From Millisia brevis NBRC 105863 (GTDB lineage Bacteria > Actinomycetota > Actinomycetes > Mycobacteriales > Mycobacteriaceae), in contig NZ_BCRN01000017.1 in assembly GCF_001552615.1 (NCBI RefSeq), positions 1-64,000 of the forward strand: a stretch of 64,000 nt of DNA, in the 5' to 3' direction. A program made the translations under genes and the position numbers. The notes below the pieces were generated by a model. That model was not told where the DNA came from. It worked only from the letters and a program-made list of their open reading frames with translations, and did no database searches. This document shows positions 36,522 to 45,301 of the stretch, piece after piece (within the stretch, counting starts at the first letter, position 1; each line of letters starts with the position of its first letter).

Positions 36522-38081
36522 TCATCCATTGCGGAAGCCGGTACCGGAGTCGGGCATCTCGCAGGGCAGCAGGCCGCTGCGCACCGCGGTGACCAACCGG
36601 GCGTGATCCGCTTCGGTCTGGTCGGCGTAGTGACGCGCGAAGCGGGCCAGGGCCATATCGAGCCGATCGGATCCCCCGACGTAGCCGGAGATCATCGAGG
36701 CGCCCGAGGTGCGGGCGTGCCCCTTGGCCAGAAGGTGTCCGACGACGTTGACGTAGTCCGACAGCGCCTCCGGGTCGAGCGCGTCGAGCGGGACCGTGCC
36801 CTTCATATTGCGGAACTGCCGCACGTAGTACTGCCGGTCGTCGATGGTGGTCCACCCGAGCAGCGGATCGCTGACGGTCTGCAGGGCTTGCTGATACTCG
36901 ACGACACGTTGCCCCTGATGGGCGTGCCAGGCCGACTTACCGTGGACGAACGGCCCGAGGACCGAGCGCCGGGCCTGCTTGAGCTGCAGGAAGACCACAT
37001 CCTCGGGGCTCGAACCCACCAGCAGCACCACATACGCGCGCAGCCCGACGCTGCCGACGCCGACGACCTTGTGGGCGATGTCGACGATGCGGTAGCCGCC
37101 GAGGACCCGACGCCAATGTCCGGCGACGGTGTCGAGGTAGGCGTCCAGGCCGACGACGATGTGCTCGAACTCCTCGTCGGTGACGCGGGTGATCAACGGG
37201 GGCGCCGCGGTGATGCGGCGGACCCCGTCGTGTTCGGTGGTGAAACGGGGTAGCGCGCGGTCGCTGGTGCGGTTGCGGGCACGCTTGGCGGCCCGGCGGA
37301 TCTCCTCGCGGAGCTGCGGATTCGTGGTGGTGTGCTTGAGCCGGTCGACGTCGAGCCGCTCGTAGCTGCGGCCGATCAGCGGCTGCTTCGCCAGATGCCG
37401 CAACTCCGCCCGGTAGGCGGCGACGCAGGCGGTCACCGCGGTCTCGCACTGGTTCTCGGAGAAACCGTTGTGTCGACCGGCGACCCAGATGCTGGCGACC
37501 AGCCGTCGCAGATCCCACTCCCACGCGCCCGGGTGGGCCTCGTCGAAGTCGTTGAGGTCGAGGACGAGGTCGCGCTCCGGCGAGGCGTAGAACCCGAAGT
37601 TGCCCAGATGGGAATCTCCGCAGACCACCGGCATGATCCCGGTCGCCGGCAACCGGGCGACGTCGTGCGCCATCACGATCGCCGTGCCGCGCAGGAAGCC
37701 GTAGGGCGAGGCGACCATCCGCCCGACCCGGATCGGGACCAGGTAGTCCAGCCGTCCCCGGTGGGATTCCCGGATCAGATCGACCGGGTCGGGCCGGTCG
37801 TCCGGCGGGGTCCAGTCGCCCATCGAGGCGCGCGGGACGTCCTCGCGCAGACTGCGACCGAGCGCGAATCGTTCGGCCCGCGAGGTCGGGTTGTGCCGCA
37901 GCGTGCGGAACGCGGAGCTATCCGCGGTGGCGAGCACCACGTGGGTATCCGGCCGGGGGACGGACTCGGCCTGCGCCTGCGGATCTGCGCCGTTCGGATC
38001 GGCAGCGTTCGAATCTGCGCGGTTCGGATCGGCAGCGTTCGGATCGGCGGCGGTGCCGGGACCTGTTGCGGGGGAACTCAC
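36522..38081 (-). CDS. DUF2252 family protein
   Basis: 519 residues. DUF2252 proteins have a protein-kinase/aminoglycoside-phosphotransferase-like layout; here VVCGDSHLGNFGFY resembles the catalytic loop (HxxNxG) and DLNDFDEAHPG the metal-binding aspartate region. The biological substrate is unknown. The first ~45 residues are built from Ala-Asp-Pro-Asn pentapeptide repeats matching a 15-bp DNA repeat. GTG start at 38081, divergent from the C-N hydrolase across 168 nt. Confidence 0.85.
   Translation of the reverse strand: MSSPATGPGTAADPNAADPNRADSNAADPNGADPQAQAESVPRPDTHVVLATADSSAFRTLRHNPTSRAERFALGRSLREDVPRASMGDWTPPDDRPDPVDLIRESHRGRLDYLVPIRVGRMVASPYGFLRGTAIVMAHDVARLPATGIMPVVCGDSHLGNFGFYASPERDLVLDLNDFDEAHPGAWEWDLRRLVASIWVAGRHNGFSENQCETAVTACVAAYRAELRHLAKQPLIGRSYERLDVDRLKHTTTNPQLREEIRRAAKRARNRTSDRALPRFTTEHDGVRRITAAPPLITRVTDEEFEHIVVGLDAYLDTVAGHWRRVLGGYRIVDIAHKVVGVGSVGLRAYVVLLVGSSPEDVVFLQLKQARRSVLGPFVHGKSAWHAHQGQRVVEYQQALQTVSDPLLGWTTIDDRQYYVRQFRNMKGTVPLDALDPEALSDYVNVVGHLLAKGHARTSGASMISGYVGGSDRLDMALARFARHYADQTEADHARLVTAVRSGLLPCEMPDSGTGFRNG
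37992..38051. repeat. Four 15-bp tandem repeats in the DUF2252 gene
   Basis: Units starting at 37992, 38007, 38022 and 38037 follow GTTCGGATCGGCAGC; the first and third are identical, the second has six changes. They encode the N-terminal Ala-Asp-Pro-Asn repeats on the minus strand and keep the frame whatever the copy number. Confidence 0.85.
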
Positions 38082-38249
38082 CCCGCCAGTACATCAGGCC
38101 CGCGCCGCCCGCCTCGTCCCTTTTCGGCAGGTGTCGCGCCGCCGGGTGCCGGTTCGGGCTGCGCCGGACCCGATCGAGGACGAGGATCACCCTCGTACCA
38201 CCGGCCCGGCAGGTCTGCCCGGGCCGCCGGGACCAGGGGCGGGGGAGTT

Positions 38250-38969
38250 GTGCACGATCGACCACGGGTACGCGAGCCGTTGACGGTGGCCGTCGCCCAG
38301 CCGCGCACGGTCGTGGGGGATCTCGCCGCCAATGCGGCGGCGCACGCGGACCTGATCGGGCGGGCCGGGGCGCAATTGGTGATCTTCCCGGAGCTGTCGC
38401 TGACCGGATACCACCTCGATGCGCCGGTGATCGATCCAGACGATGCTGCCATCGAGGTCCTGCGCATGGCCTGTGCGGACCTCCGGAGCGCGGCGCTGGT
38501 CGGTGCGCCGATCGAATGGGACGGCGTCGATCACATCGCGATGCTTCTCGTCGACGCCGACGGCGCGCGGATCGTCTACCGCAAGGCGCACCCCGGGGCC
38601 GACGAGGGGCGCCGCTTCGCCGCCGGACCCGGCGCGGTCGCGATGACGTTCGCCGGTCGACGAGTCGGCCTCGCGATCTGCCGGGATACGGGCATCGCCG
38701 CACATATCGAGCAGACCGCCGACCTCGGGATCGACCTGTTCGCCTGCGGGGTGGTCCACCACGATCACGAACGGGCCGAGCAGGACCGTCGCTCGCGGGT
38801 GATCGCCGCGGTCTGTCGTGCTCCGGTGGCGATGGCGAGTTGCGCCGGCCCGACCGGCGAGGGGTACCACCGGACCGCCGGTCATTCGAGCATCCGATCC
38901 GCGGACGGCGACCTGCTCGCGGAGGCGGACGCCGAACCGGACGATGTCGTCCGCGCGACCCTCGCCTGA
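38250..38969 (+). CDS. Carbon-nitrogen hydrolase (nitrilase superfamily)
   Basis: 239 residues with the Glu-Lys-Cys triad of the family: Glu in FPELSLTGY, Lys in YRKAHPG and Cys in LAICRDTG. Members hydrolyse amides, nitriles or N-carbamoyl groups; the substrate is not deducible. The start is uncertain: GTG at 38250 has a purine-rich GGGGGAG very close to it, while TTG at 38280 starts at the conserved LTVAVAQ. The Nramp gene begins 67 nt downstream. Confidence 0.82.
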   Translation: MHDRPRVREPLTVAVAQPRTVVGDLAANAAAHADLIGRAGAQLVIFPELSLTGYHLDAPVIDPDDAAIEVLRMACADLRSAALVGAPIEWDGVDHIAMLLVDADGARIVYRKAHPGADEGRRFAAGPGAVAMTFAGRRVGLAICRDTGIAAHIEQTADLGIDLFACGVVHHDHERAEQDRRSRVIAAVCRAPVAMASCAGPTGEGYHRTAGHSSIRSADGDLLAEADAEPDDVVRATLA

Positions 38970-39036
38970 GCGTGGCCGCCCCAGCGAGGCCGGGACCGGG
39001 ACATCGGCGGCCGTCCATCGGCGGAAAGGGAGCGTG

Positions 39037-40245
39037 ATGGCCGCCCGGCGCAGCGCCCGTACAGCATCCAGACCGATCGGTCTTCTCGCCCCTGCGGTGG
39101 TCAGTGCGGTCGCCTACGTCGATCCGGGCAACTTCGCCACCAACGTCTCCGCCGGTTCCCAGTACGGCTACCTGCTGGTGTGGGTCGTCGTCGCCAGCAG
39201 CGCGATCGCCATGTTGGTGCAGTACCTCTCGGCCAAGGTCGGCATCGTCACCGGAGTCGGTCTGGCCGCGATCTGCCGGGAGCGCTACCCGCGCACCGCC
39301 GCACGTCTGCTGTGGGTCCAGGCCGAGATCGTCGCCATCGCCACCGACCTCGCGGAGATCGTCGGCGGGGCGATCGCGCTGTATCTGCTGTTCGATCTCC
39401 CGCTGCTGGTGGGCGGGTTGATCACCGGGATCGTCGCCTTCGGCATGCTGACGCTGCGTCGACGCGGGGTGCGGGTCTTCGACTCGGTGGTGGTCGGCCT
39501 GCTCGCGATCATCCTGATCGGATTCGTGGTCGACGCCCTGATGGCCGGGATCGACCCGCCCGCGATCCTCGGCGGCCTCGTCCCGCGGGTCACCGACACC
39601 AACAGCGTTCTGTTGGCCGTGGCGATGATCGGCGCGACGGTCATGCCCCACGCGATCTACCTGCACGGCGGCCTGACCGGGATGCACCGCCGCCCGGAGG
39701 CCGATCCGGCGGCACAATTGCGCATCCAGCGGGTCTACGTCGTGATGGCCCTCTCCGGCGCCGGGGTGATGAACCTGCTGCTGCTCGTGATCGCGGCGGC
39801 CGCCCTCTCCGGCCGGGGAATCGACACCATCGAGGGGGCGCACGCCGGGATCGCCGCGACCCTCGGATCCGGCGCCGCCCTGCTGTTCGCCCTGGCCCTG
39901 CTGGCCTCCGGATTGGCATCGTCGAGCGTCGGCACCCTCGCGGGCCAGGTGGTGATGGACGGCTTCATCCAGCGGCGGATCCCCGATGTGGTGCGCCGGC
40001 TGATCACCCTGGCCCCCGCGCTGGCGATTCTGGCGTCGGGGGTCGACCCGACCCGCGCCCTGGTGCTCTCCCAGGTGGTGCTGTCCTTCGGCATCCCCTT
40101 CGCCCTGGTGCCGCTGGTGCAGTTCACCGCGAGCCGAACGGTGATGGGGCCGTACGTGAATCGGCGGATCACCACGATCGCCGGGATCATCTGCGCCGCG
40201 GTGGTGATCGCCCTCAACGTCGTGCTGATCGCCCTGGCCTTCTGA
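39037..40245 (+). CDS. mntH: Nramp divalent metal transporter (MntH-like)
   Basis: 402-residue proton-coupled Mn2+/Fe2+ transporter. The helix 1 metal-binding motif is AYVDPGNFATN, and the helix 6 motif is GATVMPHAIYLH (Met and His metal ligands); about 11 hydrophobic helices are seen. The ATG at 39037 (preceded in frame by GTG 39034) follows AAAGGGAG. No MntR-type operator was recognised. Function as an Mn importer is a family inference. Confidence 0.92.
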   Translation: MAARRSARTASRPIGLLAPAVVSAVAYVDPGNFATNVSAGSQYGYLLVWVVVASSAIAMLVQYLSAKVGIVTGVGLAAICRERYPRTAARLLWVQAEIVAIATDLAEIVGGAIALYLLFDLPLLVGGLITGIVAFGMLTLRRRGVRVFDSVVVGLLAIILIGFVVDALMAGIDPPAILGGLVPRVTDTNSVLLAVAMIGATVMPHAIYLHGGLTGMHRRPEADPAAQLRIQRVYVVMALSGAGVMNLLLLVIAAAALSGRGIDTIEGAHAGIAATLGSGAALLFALALLASGLASSSVGTLAGQVVMDGFIQRRIPDVVRRLITLAPALAILASGVDPTRALVLSQVVLSFGIPFALVPLVQFTASRTVMGPYVNRRITTIAGIICAAVVIALNVVLIALAF

Positions 40246-40412
40246 GGGCCGTCCCACTTTCTCACGACCCTGCCCGCCGCCGTCCCGGCGAGGTTGTCCC
40301 CGGGGGTGCGGTTATCCCCGGGTCGGGCGAATCCGCAGGTCGACCGCCGGGCGTGAGCACCGCGATCCGCGATGGTGATCCGGTGACGCAGGGTGACCGA
40401 GCGGGGGAAACG

Positions 40413-40766
40413 GTGGACGCGCAGCGGGTGGGATCTCGGGGAGAGGATTGCGCGGCGAGGTATCTGGTCGACCACGGATATGACGTGCTCGCGCGCAATT
40501 GGCGGTGTCGACACGGCGAGATCGACATGATCGTCCGCGGCGCGGACCTGGTGGTCTTCGTCGAGGTCAAGACCCGCACCGGATACGGCTTCGGCGGTCC
40601 CTGGTCCGCGGTGCCTCCGAGCAAGCAGGCCCGTATTCGTCGGTTGGCGGCCGCGTGGCTGGCCGAGCGGGACGGGCCGTGGCTGTCGGTGCGTTTCGAC
40701 GTCGTCTGCGTGATGCTCGAACCGGGACTGCCACCGGCGGTCACCCATCTGCGGGATGCGTTCTGA
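40413..40766 (+). CDS. YraN/UPF0102 family nuclease-like protein
   Basis: 117 residues, the family length. The restriction-endonuclease-like motif is present: GEIDMIVRG and VVFVEVKTR (E-D-ExK). The family usually sits before comM/yifB, as here and at Rv2898c. GTG at 40413 is preferred because GGGGGAAA precedes it and the N-terminus (VDAQRVGSRGED) matches relatives; in-frame GTGs at 40383 and 40353 are alternatives. The stop overlaps the comM ATG by one base. Confidence 0.9.
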   Translation: MDAQRVGSRGEDCAARYLVDHGYDVLARNWRCRHGEIDMIVRGADLVVFVEVKTRTGYGFGGPWSAVPPSKQARIRRLAAAWLAERDGPWLSVRFDVVCVMLEPGLPPAVTHLRDAF

Positions 40767-42268
40767 TGGGCCTGGGGCGGGTCTACGCGGTGGCGGTGGT
40801 CGGAATCGACGGCGTGCTCGTCGAGATCGAGGCCGATGTGCGCAGCGGTTTGCCCGGGGTCAACGTCGTCGGTCTGCCGGATGCCGCGCTGCAGGAATCC
40901 CGGGATCGGGTCCGCAGCGCCGTGGTCAACAGCGGTGAGCAGTGGCCGCGGCAGAAGGTGGTCCTGGCGCTGTCGCCGGCGTCCCTGCCCAAGGTGGGAT
41001 CGGTCTACGATCTGGCGCTGGCCTGCGCCGTTCTCGATGCGTCGCGGGCGGTTCCGCGCACCCGGCTGGACAACGTCGCCTTCCTGGGGGAGTTGGCGCT
41101 CGACGGTCGGCTCAAGAGTGTGCGCGGTCTGCTGCCTGCGGTGCTGGGAGCGCGGCGGGCCGGACGCGAACGGGTGGTCGTACCGGCGGCGGGGCTCCCC
41201 GAGGCCGGGCTGGTGCCGGGCATCGACGTCCTCGGAGCACATCATCTGCGGGAGGTGACCGCGTGGCTGCGCGGGGCGGACAACCTGATGGCGCCCGCGC
41301 CGATCGCGCCGGAGCCGGCGCCCGGCGGCCCCGACCTCGCCGATGTGGTCGGGCAGGAGCACGCGCGCACCGCTCTGGAGATCGCCGCCGCCGGGGCGCA
41401 CCACATCCTGCTGACCGGCCCGCCCGGCGTCGGCAAGACGATGCTGGCCCAGCGCCTTCCGGGTCTGCTGCCGGAGCTGACCGATGCGGAGTCGCTGGAG
41501 GTGACCGCCGTGCACTCGGTCGCGGGCATCCTGCCGGTCGACCGGCCCCTGGTACGGCGGCCGCCGTTTGTCGCGCCCCACCACACCAGCACGGCGACGT
41601 CGCTGACCGGCGGCGGCTCCGGAATGGCGCTGCCCGGTGCGGTCAGCCGCGCGCATCGGGGCGTGCTGTTCATCGACGAGTGCCCCGAGATGTCGATCCG
41701 CGCGCTCGAAGCGCTGCGGACTCCGTTGGAGGAAGGAGAGGTTCGCGTGACCCGTGCCAAGGGGGAGGCCCGCTATCCGGCGCGCTTCCAGCTGGTCCTG
41801 GCGGCCAACCCGTGTCCCTGCGCTCCGGCGCGACCGGAGGACTGCGTCTGCCCGCCGGCGGCGCGGCGTCGCTACCTGGGTCGGCTGTCGGGACCGCTGC
41901 TCGACCGGGTCGATCTGCGGATCGCCCTGCGACCGCCCACCGGCGGCGTGCTGCTCGACGCGGCCTGCGAGCCGACCGAGCGGGTCCGGGAACGGGTGGT
42001 CGAGGCGCGGGCCCGAGCCGCCCATCGCTGGCGCGAGGGTGGATGGACGACCAATGCCGAGGTGCCGGGCCCGGTCGTGCGGCGGTCGTATCTGGATGCT
42101 CGCGCCGCCCTTGCTCCGATCGAGGTTGCGCTGCGGCGTGGACTGATCACCTCACGTGGCGCCGACCGTGCCATGCGCGTTGCCCTGACCGTATCGGACC
42201 TCGCCCACAAGCCGCGCCCCGACGACGGTGATGTCCTGTCCGCGTTGAGTTTTCGCAATCATGGCTAG
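40766..42268 (+). CDS. comM: ComM/YifB-family Mg-chelatase-like AAA ATPase
   Basis: 500 residues: an N-terminal domain (VEIEADVRSGLPGVNVVGLPDAA) of the ComM type, then an AAA+ core with Walker A LTGPPGVGKTMLAQRL, Walker B GVLFIDECPEM, and a cysteine cluster NPCPCAPARPEDCVCPP typical of this family. ComM is a hexameric helicase that promotes branch migration during natural transformation in Gram-negatives; its role in actinobacteria is less clear. It overlaps dprA by 8 nt. Confidence 0.94.
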   Translation: MGLGRVYAVAVVGIDGVLVEIEADVRSGLPGVNVVGLPDAALQESRDRVRSAVVNSGEQWPRQKVVLALSPASLPKVGSVYDLALACAVLDASRAVPRTRLDNVAFLGELALDGRLKSVRGLLPAVLGARRAGRERVVVPAAGLPEAGLVPGIDVLGAHHLREVTAWLRGADNLMAPAPIAPEPAPGGPDLADVVGQEHARTALEIAAAGAHHILLTGPPGVGKTMLAQRLPGLLPELTDAESLEVTAVHSVAGILPVDRPLVRRPPFVAPHHTSTATSLTGGGSGMALPGAVSRAHRGVLFIDECPEMSIRALEALRTPLEEGEVRVTRAKGEARYPARFQLVLAANPCPCAPARPEDCVCPPAARRRYLGRLSGPLLDRVDLRIALRPPTGGVLLDAACEPTERVRERVVEARARAAHRWREGGWTTNAEVPGPVVRRSYLDARAALAPIEVALRRGLITSRGADRAMRVALTVSDLAHKPRPDDGDVLSALSFRNHG

Positions 42269-43406
42269 CGGTGACGTGCACGCGCCGGAACGGGTCGCCC
42301 GCGCGTACCTGTCGGCGGTCGTGCTCGGGCCGTCGCGGGGGGTCGCCGACTTCGTGGCCGCCGAGGGGCCGGTGGCCGCGGCGGACGCGATCCGGCGGGG
42401 GACGGCACCCGGCGGGGTGTTGCGGCGCAGCGAGGCGCGGGCCGTGCTGGGCGGCGAGGCGCGCGATCTGGAGCGGATCGCCGCGCTCGGTGGCCGGCTG
42501 TGCATCCCGGAGGACGACGACTGGCCGTCCTGGCCATTGCTGCCCCTGGACGCGGTCGAGTCCGACAACGCCGATCACGCACCGCCGCTGGCTCTCTGGG
42601 TGCGCGGCAGCGCTCCGCTCGGTCGCCTGGTCGACCGGTCGGTGGCGGTGGTCGGCACCCGGGCGTGCACCGGCTACGGAGAGACGGTCACCGCCGAGCT
42701 GGCGGACGGGTTGCTGGGCGAGGGATGGACGATCGTCTCCGGCGGCGCCTACGGCATCGACGCGGTGGCGCATCGCGCGGCGGTGGCCACCGGACGGCCG
42801 ACGGTCGCGGTGCTCGCCGGCGGTATCGACAATCCGTATCCGGTCGGGCATGCGCGGCTGTTCGGTGCGATCGCGGACGGTGCGGGAGTGGTGATCAGCG
42901 AGTACGCGCCGGGGGTGCGGCCCGCCCGGCATCGCTTCCTCGCCCGTAACCGCCTGCTGGCGGCGCTGTCCGCGGGTGTGGTTGTCACCGAGGCCGGTCG
43001 GCGCAGCGGGGCGCGCAATACCGTCGCGTGGGCGCGCCGCTTCGGGCGGCCCACCATGGCCTGTCCCGGTCCGACGACGTCGGCGGCCTCGGTGGGGTGC
43101 CATCACATGATCCGCAGCGGCGAGGCATTGCTGGTCACCGGCGCCGCGGAGGTGATCTCGGAGGTCGGCGCCGCCCCGATGATCGCCGATACCGGACCGG
43201 CACGGCCGGCCGATGTTTTACCGCGTCCGGCGCTGATGGTCTACGACGCATTCAACGGACATCGACGGCACGATGAACAGAACCTGGCATTTCTGTCGGG
43301 GCTACCGGCCGGCGAGGTCCGCCGAGCGCTGGCGCGTCTGGAACTCGAGTCGTTGGTTTCCCGGGATGATGACGGTTGGTACCGTGTTCGGAATAATTCG
43401 GCGTAG
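42261..43406 (+). CDS. dprA: DNA-processing protein DprA
   Basis: 381-residue single-strand DNA-binding recombination mediator that loads RecA on incoming DNA. The Rossmann-like core shows SVAVVGTRACTGYG, IVSGGAYGIDAVAHRAA, VLAGGIDNPYP and ARNRLLAALSAGVVVTEA; a winged-helix C-terminus (LSGLPAGEVRRALARLELE) completes it. ATG at 42261 overlaps comM. After its stop there is a 445-nt gap. Confidence 0.95.
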   Translation: MASGDVHAPERVARAYLSAVVLGPSRGVADFVAAEGPVAAADAIRRGTAPGGVLRRSEARAVLGGEARDLERIAALGGRLCIPEDDDWPSWPLLPLDAVESDNADHAPPLALWVRGSAPLGRLVDRSVAVVGTRACTGYGETVTAELADGLLGEGWTIVSGGAYGIDAVAHRAAVATGRPTVAVLAGGIDNPYPVGHARLFGAIADGAGVVISEYAPGVRPARHRFLARNRLLAALSAGVVVTEAGRRSGARNTVAWARRFGRPTMACPGPTTSAASVGCHHMIRSGEALLVTGAAEVISEVGAAPMIADTGPARPADVLPRPALMVYDAFNGHRRHDEQNLAFLSGLPAGEVRRALARLELESLVSRDDDGWYRVRNNSA

Positions 43407-43851
43407 CCGGCTGGCGCCACCGATAGCCGACATCCCGGGCCTCCGGCAGCGGCTAATTACCGTCCGTCGCCGTAACATTCCGCCGGGTCGGATTAGCCTC
43501 CGGTTTCGATCGTGAACCGTAGCCGACTCCCATTCGAAACGGCCATCGGTGGAGTGATCTCGACGTTTTTCGCGCCGCGCGAACGTCGGGCGCGTTGGGG
43601 TGGGTGATTGTTGTCGCTCGGCCGGGTCCGGTCGGTTTTGTCCCAAATTCAGCCCTATCGTCAAATCTGTTGCCGGACAGCGTCATCTGCGCAGAAAAAC
43701 CGGCGCCGGGCAATTTCCCGACGCGGGTGCCGACCGGTGTATCACCGCCGCGTAACGCGCCGGGTTATCGGCTCGTCGGGCTCTCGTTCAAAGGCGTGCT
43801 GTTATATTGAGGGCGAGGCTTACCGAGATGCGACGTGGAAGGGTGCACGGA
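43407..43851. promoter_or_regulatory. Intergenic region with lsr2 promoter
   Basis: 445 nt without a convincing gene between dprA and the Lsr2 gene. TATATT at 43803-43808 is the best -10 element, 44 nt before the lsr2 start, with an expected transcript start near 43815. A second -10-like TAGCCT (43494) stands before a 31-codon GTG frame (43512-43607) that I do not regard as proven. The region is visibly richer in A/T than its surroundings, which suits Lsr2 autoregulation (inference). Confidence 0.45.
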
Positions 43852-44196
43852 ATGGCTCGCAGGACGACGGTGCAATTGATCGACGATGTCGACGGGTCCG
43901 TCATCAAGGACGGTCAGGGCGAGACGGTCGAGTTTTCGCTCGGCGGAGTCCAGTACTCGATCGATCTGTCCAACAAGCATGCAAACGAGCTTTACGATCA
44001 GTTTGCATTCTGGGTGGAACATGCAAAAAAGGTGGGCGGCCGCCGCTCGCGCCGGAAGGCCTCCGCGGCCGTCGGTGCCTCGCCGGCGTCGAATTTGAGC
44101 GACATTCGCCAGTGGGCGAAGGAGAACGGTTACGCGGTGAGTTCCCGCGGCCGTATCAGCGCGGAGATTCAAGAGGCGTACGCCGCCGCGCACTGA
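43852..44196 (+). CDS. lsr2: Lsr2-family nucleoid protein
   Basis: 114 residues, normal for Lsr2. The N-terminal dimerisation domain (VQLIDDVDGSVIKDGQGETV through YSIDLSNKHANEL) is followed by a basic linker and the DNA-binding domain NLSDIRQWAKENGYAVSSRGRISAEI, with the AT-minor-groove motif RGR at 99-101. Lsr2 binds AT-rich, often foreign, DNA and silences it. The main lsr2 of mycobacteria lies elsewhere (beside clpC1), so this may be a second copy or a relocated one. It interrupts the usual dprA-viuB pair. Confidence 0.94.
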   Translation: MARRTTVQLIDDVDGSVIKDGQGETVEFSLGGVQYSIDLSNKHANELYDQFAFWVEHAKKVGGRRSRRKASAAVGASPASNLSDIRQWAKENGYAVSSRGRISAEIQEAYAAAH

Positions 44197-44321
44197 TCCG
44201 AGAGGCAACCCCGCTGGGTGTCGCCCGGCGGGTAGGTTGGCAGGATGGCCGGGTACAACGATCCGGCCGAGTCCACCCGGCCGCACGGCGGTCGGGTTCG
44301 TGTCCGAAGGAGGCACTGGCG

Positions 44322-45080
44322 ATGGCGCGACGTATCACCACGCTCACGGTGGCTCGTCGAGAACAGTTGTCACCCAGCCTGGTACGAGTGGTCTTCGGCG
44401 ATCCCGGGTTCGGCGAGTTCGAACCCAACGACTTCACCGACGCCTACGTGAAGCTGCTGTTGGGTGACAGCGAGGCGCCGACCATGCGGACCTACACCGT
44501 GCGATCGGTCGATCCCGATCGCCGCGAGATCGCGATCGACTTCGTGGTGCACGGCGACGAGGGAGTCGCGGGCCCCTGGGCCGCGCGCGCCGAGGCCGGC
44601 GAACAGCTGTCGATGCTCGGACCCGGCGGCGCCTACCGTCCCCGCTCCGACGCCGACTGGCATCTGCTGGCCGGCGACGAATCGGCGATCCCGGCGATCT
44701 CCGCCGCCGTGGAGGCGCTCGATTCCGATGCGGTCGCGCGGGTGTACATCGAGATCGAGGATGCCGCACACGAGGTGCCGATCGATCACGGCCCCAAGGT
44801 CGACGTGATCTGGGTGCACCGAGCGGGCGCGGATGGCACCGGCGAGGCGGGCGAGTCCCCGTTGTCGCGCGCGGTCCTCGCCGGCGACTGGCTGCCCGGG
44901 CAGGTGCACGCCTTCGTGCACGGTGAGGCGCAGACGGTCATGCACGTGATCCGTCCGTACATCCGACGCACCCGCGGGGTCGGAGCCGAGTGGGCGTCGA
45001 TCTCGGGGTACTGGCGTCGCGGACGCAATGAGGAGAGCTTCCGGGCCTGGAAGCGGGATCTGGCGGTCGCCGAGCAGTAG
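44322..45080 (+). CDS. viuB: Siderophore-interacting protein (ViuB-like ferric reductase)
   Basis: 252-residue SIP-family flavoprotein that reduces ferric siderophores in the cytoplasm. FAD-binding motif MRTYTVR and FVVHGDEGVAGPWA; the NAD(P) lobe includes LLAGDESAIPAI; the C-terminal SISGYWRRGRNEESFRAWKRD is typical. ATG at 44322 after a strong GAAGGAGG. A -10-like TAGGTT lies at 44233. It corresponds to Rv2895c, next to xerC as here. Confidence 0.93.
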   Translation: MARRITTLTVARREQLSPSLVRVVFGDPGFGEFEPNDFTDAYVKLLLGDSEAPTMRTYTVRSVDPDRREIAIDFVVHGDEGVAGPWAARAEAGEQLSMLGPGGAYRPRSDADWHLLAGDESAIPAISAAVEALDSDAVARVYIEIEDAAHEVPIDHGPKVDVIWVHRAGADGTGEAGESPLSRAVLAGDWLPGQVHAFVHGEAQTVMHVIRPYIRRTRGVGAEWASISGYWRRGRNEESFRAWKRDLAVAEQ

Positions 45081-45301
45081 GTTGCCGGTGCCGGCGTCGG
45101 TCGATGTGATCGGCCGCCGGTATCCGTGTCCGTTGTGATTTCGGAGATAAATTGCGTCAAAGCACGCCGGGAACATCCGGGGACCATTCGCGCCATATCC
45201 GGGCGATCGTTGCCGACCGGATTCCGGCCCGCTCCGTCGGCGACGACGGGCATGTTTTCCCGGCGCCTACCACCGGGCCGACGGCAATCGCCGCGGGACC
45301 G

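Noticed and set aside
37332-38249. Long plus-strand frame upstream of the C-N hydrolase
   Set aside because: It is antisense to the DUF2252 gene and contains no conserved motif; only the part from 38250 is the hydrolase.
43512-43607. 31-codon GTG frame between dprA and lsr2
   Set aside because: No ribosome binding site, -10 spacing of 12 nt is too long for a leaderless start, and the composition gives no support.
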